Shown here: positions 12,900-23,300 of the stretch, one piece after another
Numbering within the stretch: the first letter of the stretch is position 1
Layout of the letters: each line of letters starts with the position of its first letter
Source: Beroe forskalii
Taxonomy: Eukaryota > Ctenophora > Nuda > Beroida > Beroidae
Reading direction: 5' to 3'
Assembly (NCBI GenBank): GCA_011033025.1
Contig: WFMF01000274.1
Location: 1-64,000 of the forward strand
DNA length: 64,000 nt
Program-made: the position numbers and the translations under genes
The notes under the pieces: generated by a model
The model's input: the letters and a program-made list of their open reading frames with translations, nothing else
The model's database searches: none
Told to the model about the DNA's origin: nothing

Positions 12900-13402
12900 C
12901 TTCATTATATATCACAACATTATTACCAGAAGGTGTATCTAAAAGAAGTCATCATAAATACACTTGATGAAAAATCTCTGCAAGTGTGTTATATTAAAAA
13001 CAGATTAAATCCAGTATAAACATCCCAACAATGATAAAATGTCTTGCAAAATAACAAAACAGCCATGAAGATGTTGAACTTGATTGCTCTTAGCATTGAC
13101 TGAGGGAGACCCCATAGTAAAACACTAAGAATGCAAAAATGGATTCAAATCAGATGAATGAAGATGAATTTTGAATAAGTTGCCCAATGTCAGAACGATT
13201 AGATGAGTGAAAATATTATATGATATTCAGTAAATTACACTATTATAGTATGTTTGTGATACATACCTAGCTCCTGTGGAAAGGTGCTAGAAATAACTAC
13301 TTAATGTAACCCCAAAAAACCAAAAAACCTAGCGTACGAATCTGAAAAGTAGAGCTAGGCTTGTTTTTTTGGGTTTCACCCCCCCCCCCTTATCTGGTTG
13401 CA
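12900..13402. other. AT-rich stretch downstream of the zinc-finger gene
   Basis: No coding exon or RNA gene is evident. It includes a poly-C run at 13,380-13,389 just before the zinc-finger stop codon and should contain that gene's 3' untranslated region. Confidence 0.4.
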
Positions 13403-14737
13403 CTAGCAAAAGTGACAATACTTGCGATGTTTCTCCAAAATTTTTACTTTAGAAAAGTGTTCATTGCAGCCATTGCACTTGATAAGCTCAGGTGATTTAT
13501 CATTGTTCTGAGCAGAAATATTAGATTTTTTCTTTGAAACTCTCGATACTGAAGATTCACAATTTACATTTAAAGAAGCATTGTTTTTCTTGCTGCACTG
13601 ACTTGAGCTGATGTGGCGTCTTAGATTCTTTTTAGAGACAAATTTAGTTGAGCAATTGTCACATCCAAACCTTTTGAGTGTTCTATTATGACTCTGAATT
13701 TCATGTTTATGGATTATTTGCTGTGATGAAGCCTTGAAGGAACATACTGAACACTGATAAACCAAATGGCTATTTTGATGATCTTGAAACAGCTTTTCAT
13801 CATAAAACTTTTTTGAGCAGTGTGGACAGCGAAGTTGGGTTGGGTAAAAGTGTTTATAAATTTGATGTCTATAGAGATTTGATTGACTTGTGCATTTGTA
13901 TTGACAATAGCTACATGAAAATGGTCGTATTCCAAAATGAGTCCAAGAGTGTCTTTCAAGTTCAGCGAAACTTTTAAAAGCCAGCCCACATACCTTACAT
14001 ACAATATCTGTGGAAGATGATTGCTTTTCCTGAGGGTGCTTCTTCTTCACATGATTGGTAAGCCCTAGTTTTGTTGTGTACTGCTGACTACATCCTGACA
14101 CAGAGCATAGAAATGATTTGCAATGATGGCTTTTCTTTAAGTGGGATCTATAACTATTAAAATCTGTGCAAGAAAAAACACATTTTTTGCACTTCCACTC
14201 TTTGGAACATCCCTTACCATGGTATAAATACTTATGTCTGACATACCTTTCTTTCCTTAGGAAGAGTTGTGAGCACTCTTGACAGGAAAATAATTCGGAA
14301 TAATGAATATGTTTAATATGTTCTATAAGTAAAATTGTACTGTTGCTATGAAATTCACATTTCAAACATTTATAATTGTGTTTAAATGCAAGAGATTCAT
14401 GATTCACAAGATATCTCTTCAAAGACCCAATTCTTAATGTGAAAGAAGAGATATCAACATCAACAGTACTGCTATTGGGGGGATCTTCACAACTGGCATT
14501 ATCAATTTTGAGAGTATTTATTTCATTCCCATTCATTAATATTACTTCAGTTATTTCTGTTTTATCATCTGCCATATCAATCATAGGATCCTTCACTTGA
14601 TGTTGGTTTCCTGTAATAGAAGCATCATCAATGCTCAGTTCCTGCTTCACATTTGTGATAGAAAATGAACTTGAGCTACAGTTTTCTGTATTTAACAGCT
14701 GTGAATCAACATTGATCCTAATGGCTGATGTGTCCAT
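13403..14737 (-). CDS. C2H2 zinc-finger protein, about ten fingers (444 aa)
   Basis: A single uninterrupted frame encodes an acidic N-terminus (about residues 1-115, with DMADDKTEITEV) followed by a run of C2H2 fingers: YKCLKCEF...HIKHIH, FSCQECSQ...HKYLYH, WKCKKCVF...HLKKSH, FLCSVSGC...HVKKKH, IVCKVCGL...HSWTH, FSCSYCQY...HQIYKH, LRCPHCSK...HQNSH, YQCSVCSF...HEIQSH, FGCDNCST...HI, and IKCNGCNE...HRKYCH. Linkers are irregular rather than the TGEKP type, so this resembles the PRDM/ZNF-like dispersed class rather than a KRAB array. It is a likely nuclear DNA-binding regulator; the target is unknown. The start is the first ATG of the open frame and is not preceded by an obvious acceptor; upstream untranslated exons are possible. 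Confidence 0.88.
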   Translation of the reverse strand: MDTSAIRINVDSQLLNTENCSSSSFSITNVKQELSIDDASITGNQHQVKDPMIDMADDKTEITEVILMNGNEINTLKIDNASCEDPPNSSTVDVDISSFTLRIGSLKRYLVNHESLAFKHNYKCLKCEFHSNSTILLIEHIKHIHYSELFSCQECSQLFLRKERYVRHKYLYHGKGCSKEWKCKKCVFSCTDFNSYRSHLKKSHHCKSFLCSVSGCSQQYTTKLGLTNHVKKKHPQEKQSSSTDIVCKVCGLAFKSFAELERHSWTHFGIRPFSCSYCQYKCTSQSNLYRHQIYKHFYPTQLRCPHCSKKFYDEKLFQDHQNSHLVYQCSVCSFKASSQQIIHKHEIQSHNRTLKRFGCDNCSTKFVSKKNLRRHISSSQCSKKNNASLNVNCESSVSRVSKKKSNISAQNNDKSPELIKCNGCNEHFSKVKILEKHRKYCHFC

Positions 14738-15250
14738 AGCCTATCCTAGCTTTCCTCAGTTCTCTGACTACAGCCTCTATACAGTTTTCACTTTTCAGTA
14801 GATTTGTTGTTGATTCATGCCCATCACCTGTACCAATGACATATTACAGCAACTCTGTATGTAGGAAGTAGTGTTAAGTAAAGTTAAGTAAAGTAAGCAT
14901 TATGATATTTAACCATCTCTAATCTCATACCCCATTGATCAATATCAAATATCAACAATTATCTAGCACCCTTTCACTTTGGTGCTCATTCCATAGTAAC
15001 ATTATAAAAAGCAATTTTACAATAAACAAATAATAAGTTATTCAATCTTCTTTGTAGAACAAATACAGTCATCTTTATAGCCAAGCCACATAACTCTCCA
15101 ACAACTCCAACCATAGTCTCTGACGGGATCCATGAAATAAATGCCTTCATCAGAGAGCTAGGCAGATCCAATTAAAGCATGAGACACAGTTATTCAATGT
15201 GATGAAATTAATTTTAAATTCCACAATGACAAATAATATCAAAAAAAAAA

Positions 15251-15284
<34 letters not shown>

Positions 15285-15640
15285 ACTGAAAAGCCAGTAA
15301 AAATAGTCAGTCAAATGAACATGGTCAAATAAACATGGTCAAATAATACAAACCAAAAATACCGTCGAGTATGACTGTATTTGTTCTATATCTACAAAGA
15401 AGATATTCTCAAAATCTTAATGTTTCATAAAATATTAACCTAAATCTTTCAGTCCAAATAATGATATTAATTCTTAATGTTTCATAAAATAGGAAGCTAA
15501 ATTTTTCAGTCCAAATAATAATAATATGAAATCATTATATAAATTGTAAATTGATGTTCCCATTGTTTCCACGACTGTAGCTCTGTACTCACAGTGCAGA
15601 GTCGTCATATAAAAATGTTGTAAATGTAGGATGCTACCCT
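14738..15640. other. Upstream of zinc-finger gene: poly-A tract and small repeats
   Basis: Holds a ~43-base A tract at 15,241-15,283 and a tandem duplication at about 15,416-15,525 (CTTAATGTTTCATAAAATA twice). A short inverted repeat pairs 15,045-15,080 with 15,369-15,404 (TGACTGTATTTGTTCT ... ACAAAGAAGAT). A minus-strand segment near 15,055-15,150 could encode a short peptide ending in DDCICSTKKIE, but I could not link it to a gene. Confidence 0.4.
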
Positions 15641-16560
15641 ACCCTCCGCCGCGCACACATCGTTTTTCGCGGCCCTCCATGCCAAACTTCCGAGTGTTGC
15701 GCGCTAAAGATGGGATTGCTCTAACCAGATCCCTAGTTTTACGCGCGCGCGCCGCGCCTTGCTCCAAACCAGTCGTTTCGCGACACCCCTGATTAGGGGA
15801 AAGATGGGAGAAATCCATCAAATAAAAATGTGAAATAATGGGTCAGACGACGCGACGTCAGACAACAGAAAACCACTAGGGTCCTGGTTAGGTTTGCCAG
15901 GTTGCTTGCCTTAACCAGGACCGTGGTTTCGTGCATGGAGTGCACGTGCGCGACGCCCCTGGTTTGTTGTCTGACGTTGATACAGACCCTCAGCTCGAGA
16001 ATCAGCGCCGCGCGCGGCGCTTACTCCATGTTGCGGAGCCTTATTTTGCGCGCCGCGCAAGCGCGCCTCTTCAGAAAAGCGCGCGCGCGAACAAACAGGG
16101 ACACGTAACATGTGGTAAGCGCGGCGTAGATGGATTTCACCCATCCCTAGCGCGCAACACTTGCCCTAACCAGGGCCCTGGTTACGCGCATATGACAGAG
16201 TGTCGTATCGACACCTCTGGTTAGGGGAAGCGCAACACTCGGAAATTTGGAGGGTCGTGTTGCAGACTCCCCGCGGTCGTAGGATGTTACCCTACCCTCG
16301 CGCGCGCGGCGCAACGTTCCACATTTGGACGTCACTTTGCGCCTTCCGGACATCGCCCGTCGACCCCGCGGAAAAAAAATTGGCGCGCGGCGGAGGGTAG
16401 GGTAAAATCCTACTATAGCGCGGCGTTGATTCTCATCGCGGCTGGCGTCAGCTCGGGTCATACATCGTACGACAACTGGTTTGTGGTTAGGGGAACCAAG
16501 TTGCTTGGCCCCCCTCCGCGCTCGTCCAGACGGTCAGACTCGAAGGGCGAAGAGTCTATT
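15640..16560 (+). repeat. CpG-rich dispersed repeat with paired CTAACCAG/CTGGTTAG motifs
   Basis: This block is far richer in CGCG than its surroundings and contains repeated inverted pairs: CTAACCAGATCCCTAG (15,719) with CCCCTGATTAGGGG (15,785), and CTAACCAGGGCCCTGGTTAC (16,165) with CACCTCTGGTTAGGGG (16,210). Related sequence recurs at 19,060-19,120, 34,183-34,740 (minus) and 36,476-36,535, including shared text such as GACCCTCAGCTCGAGAA versus GATCCTCAGCTCGAGAA. It is probably a non-autonomous mobile element; the class is unknown. Open frames across it are artefacts of the CpG composition. Confidence 0.7.
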
Positions 16561-16594
16561 AAAAAACATTGGTATGTGTCCCATATAAATCTGG

Positions 16595-19050
16595 CTTAGG
16601 GTGCGCCCTTTTTTCAAAGTTTTTTGGGCTCAATGGTCCACTGGTAGATATCAGTGAGCTGATCACGAATATATCAAGTTTTTTGAAATTGGACAATGCC
16701 TTCCTTGTCCGCAGGGCCTTTTGTGTTTTCGACGTCATGTCACGTGTCATATCACGTGACCCGTCTGCTAGTACTTTGTGCGCTGGTTGCTTCCGCGCGC
16801 GCGATTGTTATACTGTGCGCGTTCGCGGATCTGTGATCTGATGGCAGAGGAATTATAGGAATTAGGAATTGCTTATGGCAGTGGCTGGGTCCACTGTTTG
16901 AACTTTTAAAGCTTACCAATACTATAATACTGAAGACCAGCTTCTGAAGAAACGCATGAACTTATAATCCAGATCGCGATCGAGTTTGTTTCTTTGTTTA
17001 ATCTCTTAATACTTCAGCACGAGCGGATTCGACTAAGCAGATTTAGCAAAATTAGTAATTACTCAAAGATGGCAGCATCGAGTAAACGAGAGAACAAAAG
17101 AGTCAAGAAATCTAAAAAACTCAAAGTACCTAAGCGGATCCGCTAAGCTACTGCTAAGCGGATCCGCTTAGCTACTGTTAAGCGGATCCGCTTAGCTCAA
17201 TGGATTCAGCTCAGCGGATTCAATATTCATCTGAGAGGATTCAGCTGACTGCCTGAGAGGATTCGGTTTTGCGGATTCAGCTATTGCTGTGTAGATCTGC
17301 TAAGCTACTGCTATAAGTGCTAAGCGGATCCGCTTAGCTTAACGGATTCAGCTGAGAGGATTCAGTTTAGAGGATTCAGCTATAGGCGGATTTAGCTGAA
17401 AGGATTCAGGTAATCGAATTCGGCTTAACGGATTCAGCTGAAGGCAGATTCAACTTAGCGGATTCAGTAGTGGATTCAGCTCAGAACCACTCGACGACTC
17501 GACTCGACGACTCGACTCGACGAATCGACTCAACGACTCGACTCGACGAATCGACTCGACGTCGAGTTTTTGAGTCATCGAGTCGAGTACCATCGAGTTG
17601 ACTTTGAGCCGTCGAGTCGAATCAAGTCGTCGAATTGAGTCGTCCAATTGAGTCGTCGAATTGAGTCGTCGAATCGTCGAGTCGTCCGGTCTTCGAATCG
17701 TCAAGTTGTCCAGTCGAGTCGAGCTGTCCAGTCGAGTCGTCGAGTCGAGTCGAGTCGATTCGATTCGAGCCGATTCGAGTCGATTCGAGTCGATTCGAGT
17801 CGAGTCTTCGAGTCGATTCGCTTCAATTCGATTCGAGTCGAGTCGAGTCGAGTCGAGTCGAGTCGTCGAGTCGAATCGAATCGAGTCTTCGATTCGTCGA
17901 GTCGAGCCGAGTCGAATCGAGTTGTCGAGTCGTCAACTCAAGTCGAGTACCGTCGAGTCGAGTACCGTCGAGTCGAGTACCGTCGAGTCGAGTACCGTCG
18001 AGTCGAGTACCGTCGAGTCGAATCGACTCGATTCGAGTTGTCGGGTCGAGTTTTCGAGTCGAGTCAACGAATCGATGACTCGACTCGACTGAATCCGCTA
18101 AGCTGAATCGGCTCTCAGCTGAATCCGTTTAGCCGTATCTGATTACCTGAATCCTCTCAGCTATATCCGCTTTTAGCTAAATCCGATAAACCGAATCCAC
18201 TCAGCTGAATCCGCTAAGCTAAGCGGATCCGCTTAGCACTAGCAGTAGCTTAGCAGATCGGTCAAGCTCAAGCTGAATCCGCTAAACCGAGTTGGGTCAA
18301 CGAATCGATGACTCGACTTGACTGAATCCGCAAAACCGAATCCTCTCAGGCAGTCAGCTGAATCCTCTCAGATGAATATTGAATCCGCGGCCGCTGAGCT
18401 GAATCCATTGAGCTAAGCGGATCCGCTAAGCTAAGCGGATCCGCTTAACAGTAGCTAAGCGGATCCGCTTAGCAGTAGCTTAGCGGATCCGCTTAGGTAC
18501 TTTGAGTTTTCTAGATTTCTTGACTCTTTTGTTCTCTCGTTTACTCGATGCTGCCATCTTTGAGTAATTTTGCTAAATCTGCTTAGTCGAATCCTTGCTC
18601 TTGATGCTGCCATCTTTGAGTAATTTTGCTGAAGTATTAAGAGATTAAACAAAGAAACAAACTCGATCGCGATCTGGATTATAAGTTCATGCGTTTCTTC
18701 AGAAGCTGGTCTTCAGTATTATAGTATTGGTAAGCTTTAAAAGTTCAAACAGTGGACCCAGCCACTGCCATAAGCAATTCCTACAATTCCTCTGCCATCA
18801 GATCACAGATCCGCGAACGCGCACAGTATAACAATCGCACGCGCGGAAGCAACCAGCGCACAAAGTACTAGCAGACGGGTCACGTGATATGACACGTGAC
18901 ATGACGTCACGAAACACAAAAAGGCCCTGCGGACAAGAAAGGCATTGTCCAATTTCAAAAAACTTGATATATTCGTGATCAGCTCACTGAGATCTACCAG
19001 TGGACCATTGAGCCCAAAAAACTTTGAAAAAAGGGCGCACCCTAATCTGG
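16595..19050. mobile_element. ~2.5 kb fold-back element with ~700 bp inverted arms
   Basis: The left arm (about 16,595-17,280) and right arm (about 18,340-19,050) are near-identical reverse complements. Outer ends are TTAGGGTGCGCCCTTTTTTC on the left and its complement on the right; interior landmarks such as CACGTGTCATATCACGTGAC, CCAGATCGCGATCGAG and CTCAAAGATGGCAGCATCGA occur once in each arm. The inner arms carry AAGCGGATCCGCTTAGC palindromes and GGATTCAGCT units. There is no coding capacity. Target-site duplications were not identified; an extra ~260 bp block on the right (19,060-19,310) separates a possible outermost end match (TGTCCCATATAA near 16,578 and its complement near 19,317). 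Confidence 0.85.
17488..18092. repeat. GTCGA pentamer satellite at the core of the fold-back element
   Basis: About 600 bases are built almost entirely from GTCGA/TCGAC pentamers with TTCGA variants. Orientation changes near 17,560 (CGACTCGACGTCGAGT) and again near 18,070. A higher-order unit GAGTACCGTCGAGTC repeats five times at 17,940-18,020. The pentamer period opens all reading frames, giving false serine/arginine/glutamate/valine proteins. Confidence 0.93.
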
Positions 19051-20348
19051 CTGAGTTACGTCTTCCCCTAACCAGGGGCGTCGCGCGTAACCAGGGTCCT
19101 GGTTAGGGCAAAGTGACGTCACAGACCTAAACGTCAATCTTTTTTGTATCCTAAACCTAATCATTGCCCTTACCAAAACCATAACCTTAATACTGCGACC
19201 CTAAACCTAACAAATCCTGACCCTAACCGTAACCTTTAAAGCGCTAGATGCGCTTAACTATATTTTTGAATTTTTCTGACTGACGTCATTATCATATATA
19301 ATGAAGGCCCTTGAATTATATGGGACACTGGCCAAAATATTTATCAGGCGTTGGGGCCGGCCGGCAGACAACGTTTGTTAAGGCGTCAGCGGGTCAGACA
19401 ATCCGGTTATCCGAGGTACTGTTTATGTTATTGTTAGTGTAAGTGAATTCGTGTTGCAGACTCCCCGAATGAATAAATGATTATTCTGAAACAATTTGAT
19501 ATGGTTCCACACTTATTCAATTTTGATTTCCCGACTGATATCATGAAAACATATAACAATGGTCAGACATTTCAGACAACATTTCAGACAACGTCCGACA
19601 ATTACAAACCTATGCACAATGCAGGCTTAGGAACTGGCAAGCCATTGTTATATGTTATATGATATCAGTATGGGAAATCAAAATTGGAATAAGTGCCAAA
19701 AAAGGGAACCATATCAAACTGTTTCAAAATAATCATTTAATATTCATGTAAGTTCATAAATCTTATATTTGTTACAGTTACACTGTACACTAACAATAAC
19801 ATAAACGGATATACAACTCTCAATTAATACAGTATTACAGTTTCTATTTCTGAGGGCACTGTCAATGAAAATTTCATTGAATCATTGATTGATATAAAAA
19901 TAAACGGGTAAAATAGTGAATTTGTTCCAGCTATAACATTTAACATATATATTGTGGTATACATGGATCGTTGGATCAATACCAATTGCCAAATTTGACA
20001 TTCAATTTTATCCATGACCTTCAAGATTTTGAATTGAACGCGAGCATAATACAAATTCTCAGAATCGACCTATAAGTATAATTGTGAAACATCGATATAA
20101 TATTTCGGTCACAATATAAAAATAGTCATTTATATTAAAGAGCTCTTCAAATCTGTTCAAGTTAAGAGGCGGAAATGCTTTTCTTGTTACAATGACTGAC
20201 CAGAATACAACGCGTCATATTGAATTAAAGCAGCAAATACACGCGTGGTTTTTTCATAAGATTCTCACGCACGTGACTTATTTTCATACAGTTTTCGCGA
20301 GCGTGGATCATATTTCCAAGAATTTCATTAATCTGCACATTTAAATGT
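19051..20348. other. Repeat debris and 3' flank of the PAH gene
   Basis: Contains a CTAACCAGGG/CCCTGGTTAG fragment (19,060-19,112) and a degenerate CCTAAACC/CCCTAACC-rich stretch (about 19,130-19,235). Three TGACGTCA palindromes are nearby (18,902, 19,114, 19,281). No gene is evident; the PAH 3' untranslated region should occupy part of 19,900-20,348. Confidence 0.45.
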
Positions 20349-23300
20349 TTAATCCTCAAGTTTGTTGACAGCATCTTCCAGGGTCTTCATCTCACTGGCC
20401 AGATCCCGGATCATCTTGACGCAGTTGGAGCGTTTGTTGATCAGTTCCACGGACTGGGTGTAGGGGTTGTAGCGCGCGGTGAACGCTCGGGGGATTTGAG
20501 AGGAGTATTCCCTGGGAAGGAGGGAGAAATTAGCTGCGATTTTCGTGGAATTTCTCCGTTTTTAAAGAGTTGACAAACGAAGAAAATTGATAAAAGATGA
20601 AGGACTGAAGGAATATTATTGGACAACGAGTAAGAAGTCGTGAAATCAGCCCAAACTCTGCAAGAGGAAATATCAATCTGATTTTGGGATAAAAACATCA
20701 AAAACCCACCGAACCACTGGTCCATGTCTCACCTGACTTTTCTCTTAGCTTCCCCAAACGATGGAGCCACGAAGTACACCGGCTGGATGGTTGTTATTGG
20801 GTACTTAGTTACCGCAATCTCAGGCACCTCAAACGGTAGCTTCTTGGAGGCATCACACACGCAGTTCTGTAGTTCTTCAATCGAGGAGAGGCAACCTGCA
20901 GGGTCATTGGTTGTTTCAAATGTTTCACATAATTTAAAGCACAGTTATATTTGATTTCACGGATCGGGTCGTTGAGATTATACGGTATACCGCCCGAAAA
21001 TATGTCAGACCAAGCCTTTTACTTCCTGACCTCCGATCTCGGTTTCAGGATTCAAGGCCTGAGAGTGATCTGTTGTCAAAATGAAAATAACTGATCACCT
21101 TAGATTTCAGTTTTCAACAATTGATTCGCGGAAATTTGGATCCAATGCACAAGTAAAAGAATAATAGGTTCCTCATATCTCATTCTCAACAAAGCTTGTG
21201 TTAAGAATAAAACCACGTAAAAGTATTGACAAAGAATCAACGATGCTTGCTTTGCTAACCTGCACCGTAAGCTTTGAGTGCCCCATCTTCCCTGCAAACC
21301 CCGAACTCAATAGTGAACCAGTAGAGTGTAGCCAGCTTCTCAATCCAATCATCAGGCGCTCCAAGGGACGCCATACCGATCTCCTGGAAAACGAATTTTT
21401 AGCAAAACTTTGTTATTAGGAACTTGAAAGATACGTGGAGAAAACGTGAAAACTCAATTTAGTTATTTTAGATTTTAGAAGGTACTAAGTAGGTTTAAGT
21501 TTGAAAATCTAGCTACCAATTGGGTATACCCATAGCAATTGGAAATGCAATTTGTGCTGTTTCAATGGCAAATAAGCGTGTAAATGCGATGTATATACAT
21601 AAATGTATAAATGCGCGGCGTGCGCGCGTTGAATTCTGTCAAAGAAAATGGTAAATTGGAAACTTATTCTAACAAAATTTGTGTTCGGCGCCCGCGCGCA
21701 GCAGAATTTCAGAGAAAATTTCCCTCTACATTCAAAAAAGATTCGCAAAGAGCATCAATGACCAGTCATAAATTCAATTACAGATTTTATCACACACAAA
21801 AGCAAAATTCAAAGTCCTATAAACTGAGAAGCTTTATGTGACTGTGTAATAGTAATAAGATTAAATTTCTCTCCGGTCATGGACCACCATCAATGCCTTC
21901 TTGAGCGAGGCTAAACAAATAAAAATCTTTGCACGTTGCTGCTCAAGACAGGACTTCTTAGGAATTAGGACAAATTTGCCTTTCAAATTGTGCCATGTTA
22001 TAAAACTATTTACTATTATATGTAGGTACCCAAGGCCCAAGTGCTCACAACTTTTCAAGTTTTTCAAATGAAGAGAAAACAAAGGTAACCTGAGAGAAAG
22101 CTGCGAATTCAGGATCACAAAACATTGGTACGTGTCCGATCAACTCGTGGCACACATCTCTGAAATTAAACGGTAATAATGAGGTTCAATTTGCTACAGC
22201 AAAGGAATTTAGAAAATCACAAAAAAGCTAAAAAGAGATACCCGTCGTTTACAAATTTCTTGCTGAAATACTCCTGTGATCCCCAAAAATGATAATTGTC
22301 ATCAAGTGATCACATCCCTGATAATGACATCACTAACTCACATTCTAACCCCAGATAATGACGTCATCAACTTACGGTTCGGGGGTGTAGAAGGGGTTAG
22401 CCCCATGTCGAATGTACTGAGTGCTGTGGAACACTCTAAACGCTAGTCCAGCTAGGAAATCACGGGATGAGAGAAGGCCAGCCACGGGGCGTAGAGTGAA
22501 TCCAGTGCAATCTGAAGGGAGGGGGTTAAAAGGGAGGGGTTAAGGGGGGAGTTAGGGGGTTAGGGAAGAGTGAGGGGTAAAGGGGGAGTGAGGGGGGTTA
22601 GGGATGAGAGGAGGCCAGCCACAGGGCGTAGAGTGAATCCAGTGCAATCTGAGAAGAGAGGGGTTAAAAGGGAGGGGTTAAGGGGGAGTGAGGGGGTTAA
22701 AAGGGAGGGGTTAAGGAGGAGTGAGGGGTGTAAAGGGATGAGAGGAGGCCAGCCACAGGGCGTAGAGTGAATCCAGTGCAATCTGAGGAGAGAGGGGGCT
22801 TAAAAGGAAGGGGTAAAGGGGTAAAGGGGTAAAAGGGGGTTCAGGAGGAGCGAGGGGGTCAAATAGTTTGACCAAAAGGTTTAATTATAATAAATGCAGA
22901 ATCAACGATTTTAATCGAAACCCCACATTTTAAAAGATTTGCTGTGTTTTTATTTGTCCATATCCCTGCGTAAACATATCTCTCAAGATTTTTCTGTCAC
23001 GAAACGTATTTTACTGCTGAATTTAACGTGTCCGACCTAATGACTTGGAAATTTGATGTGTGAATGTGACTTTCCCAACATTCGCAAGTTTGCAAGTTTG
23101 AATTGTGGGAACCGTATTTTGTGTGTAGAAATACTGCTTGCAAAATGTGATGAAGCAATTACTCAAGTTGCTTGCTAATCAAGTCTGGAGTATGGATTTA
23201 ACGAGGTAAAAGGAAATTGAAGCTCTTTGTGACTCCTGTGAAGATTGGATCAAGCTCAATGTAAATAAACAAGTGAAAGTGTGAAGATTGAATCAAGCAA

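Noticed and set aside
15902-16461. Several overlapping Arg/Ala-rich frames
   Set aside because: CG-rich composition lacks stop codons; frames overlap on both strands without domain content.
17648-18106. Long Ser/Arg/Val/Glu-rich frames on the plus strand
   Set aside because: Produced by the GTCGA pentamer, whose five-base period opens all three frames equally.
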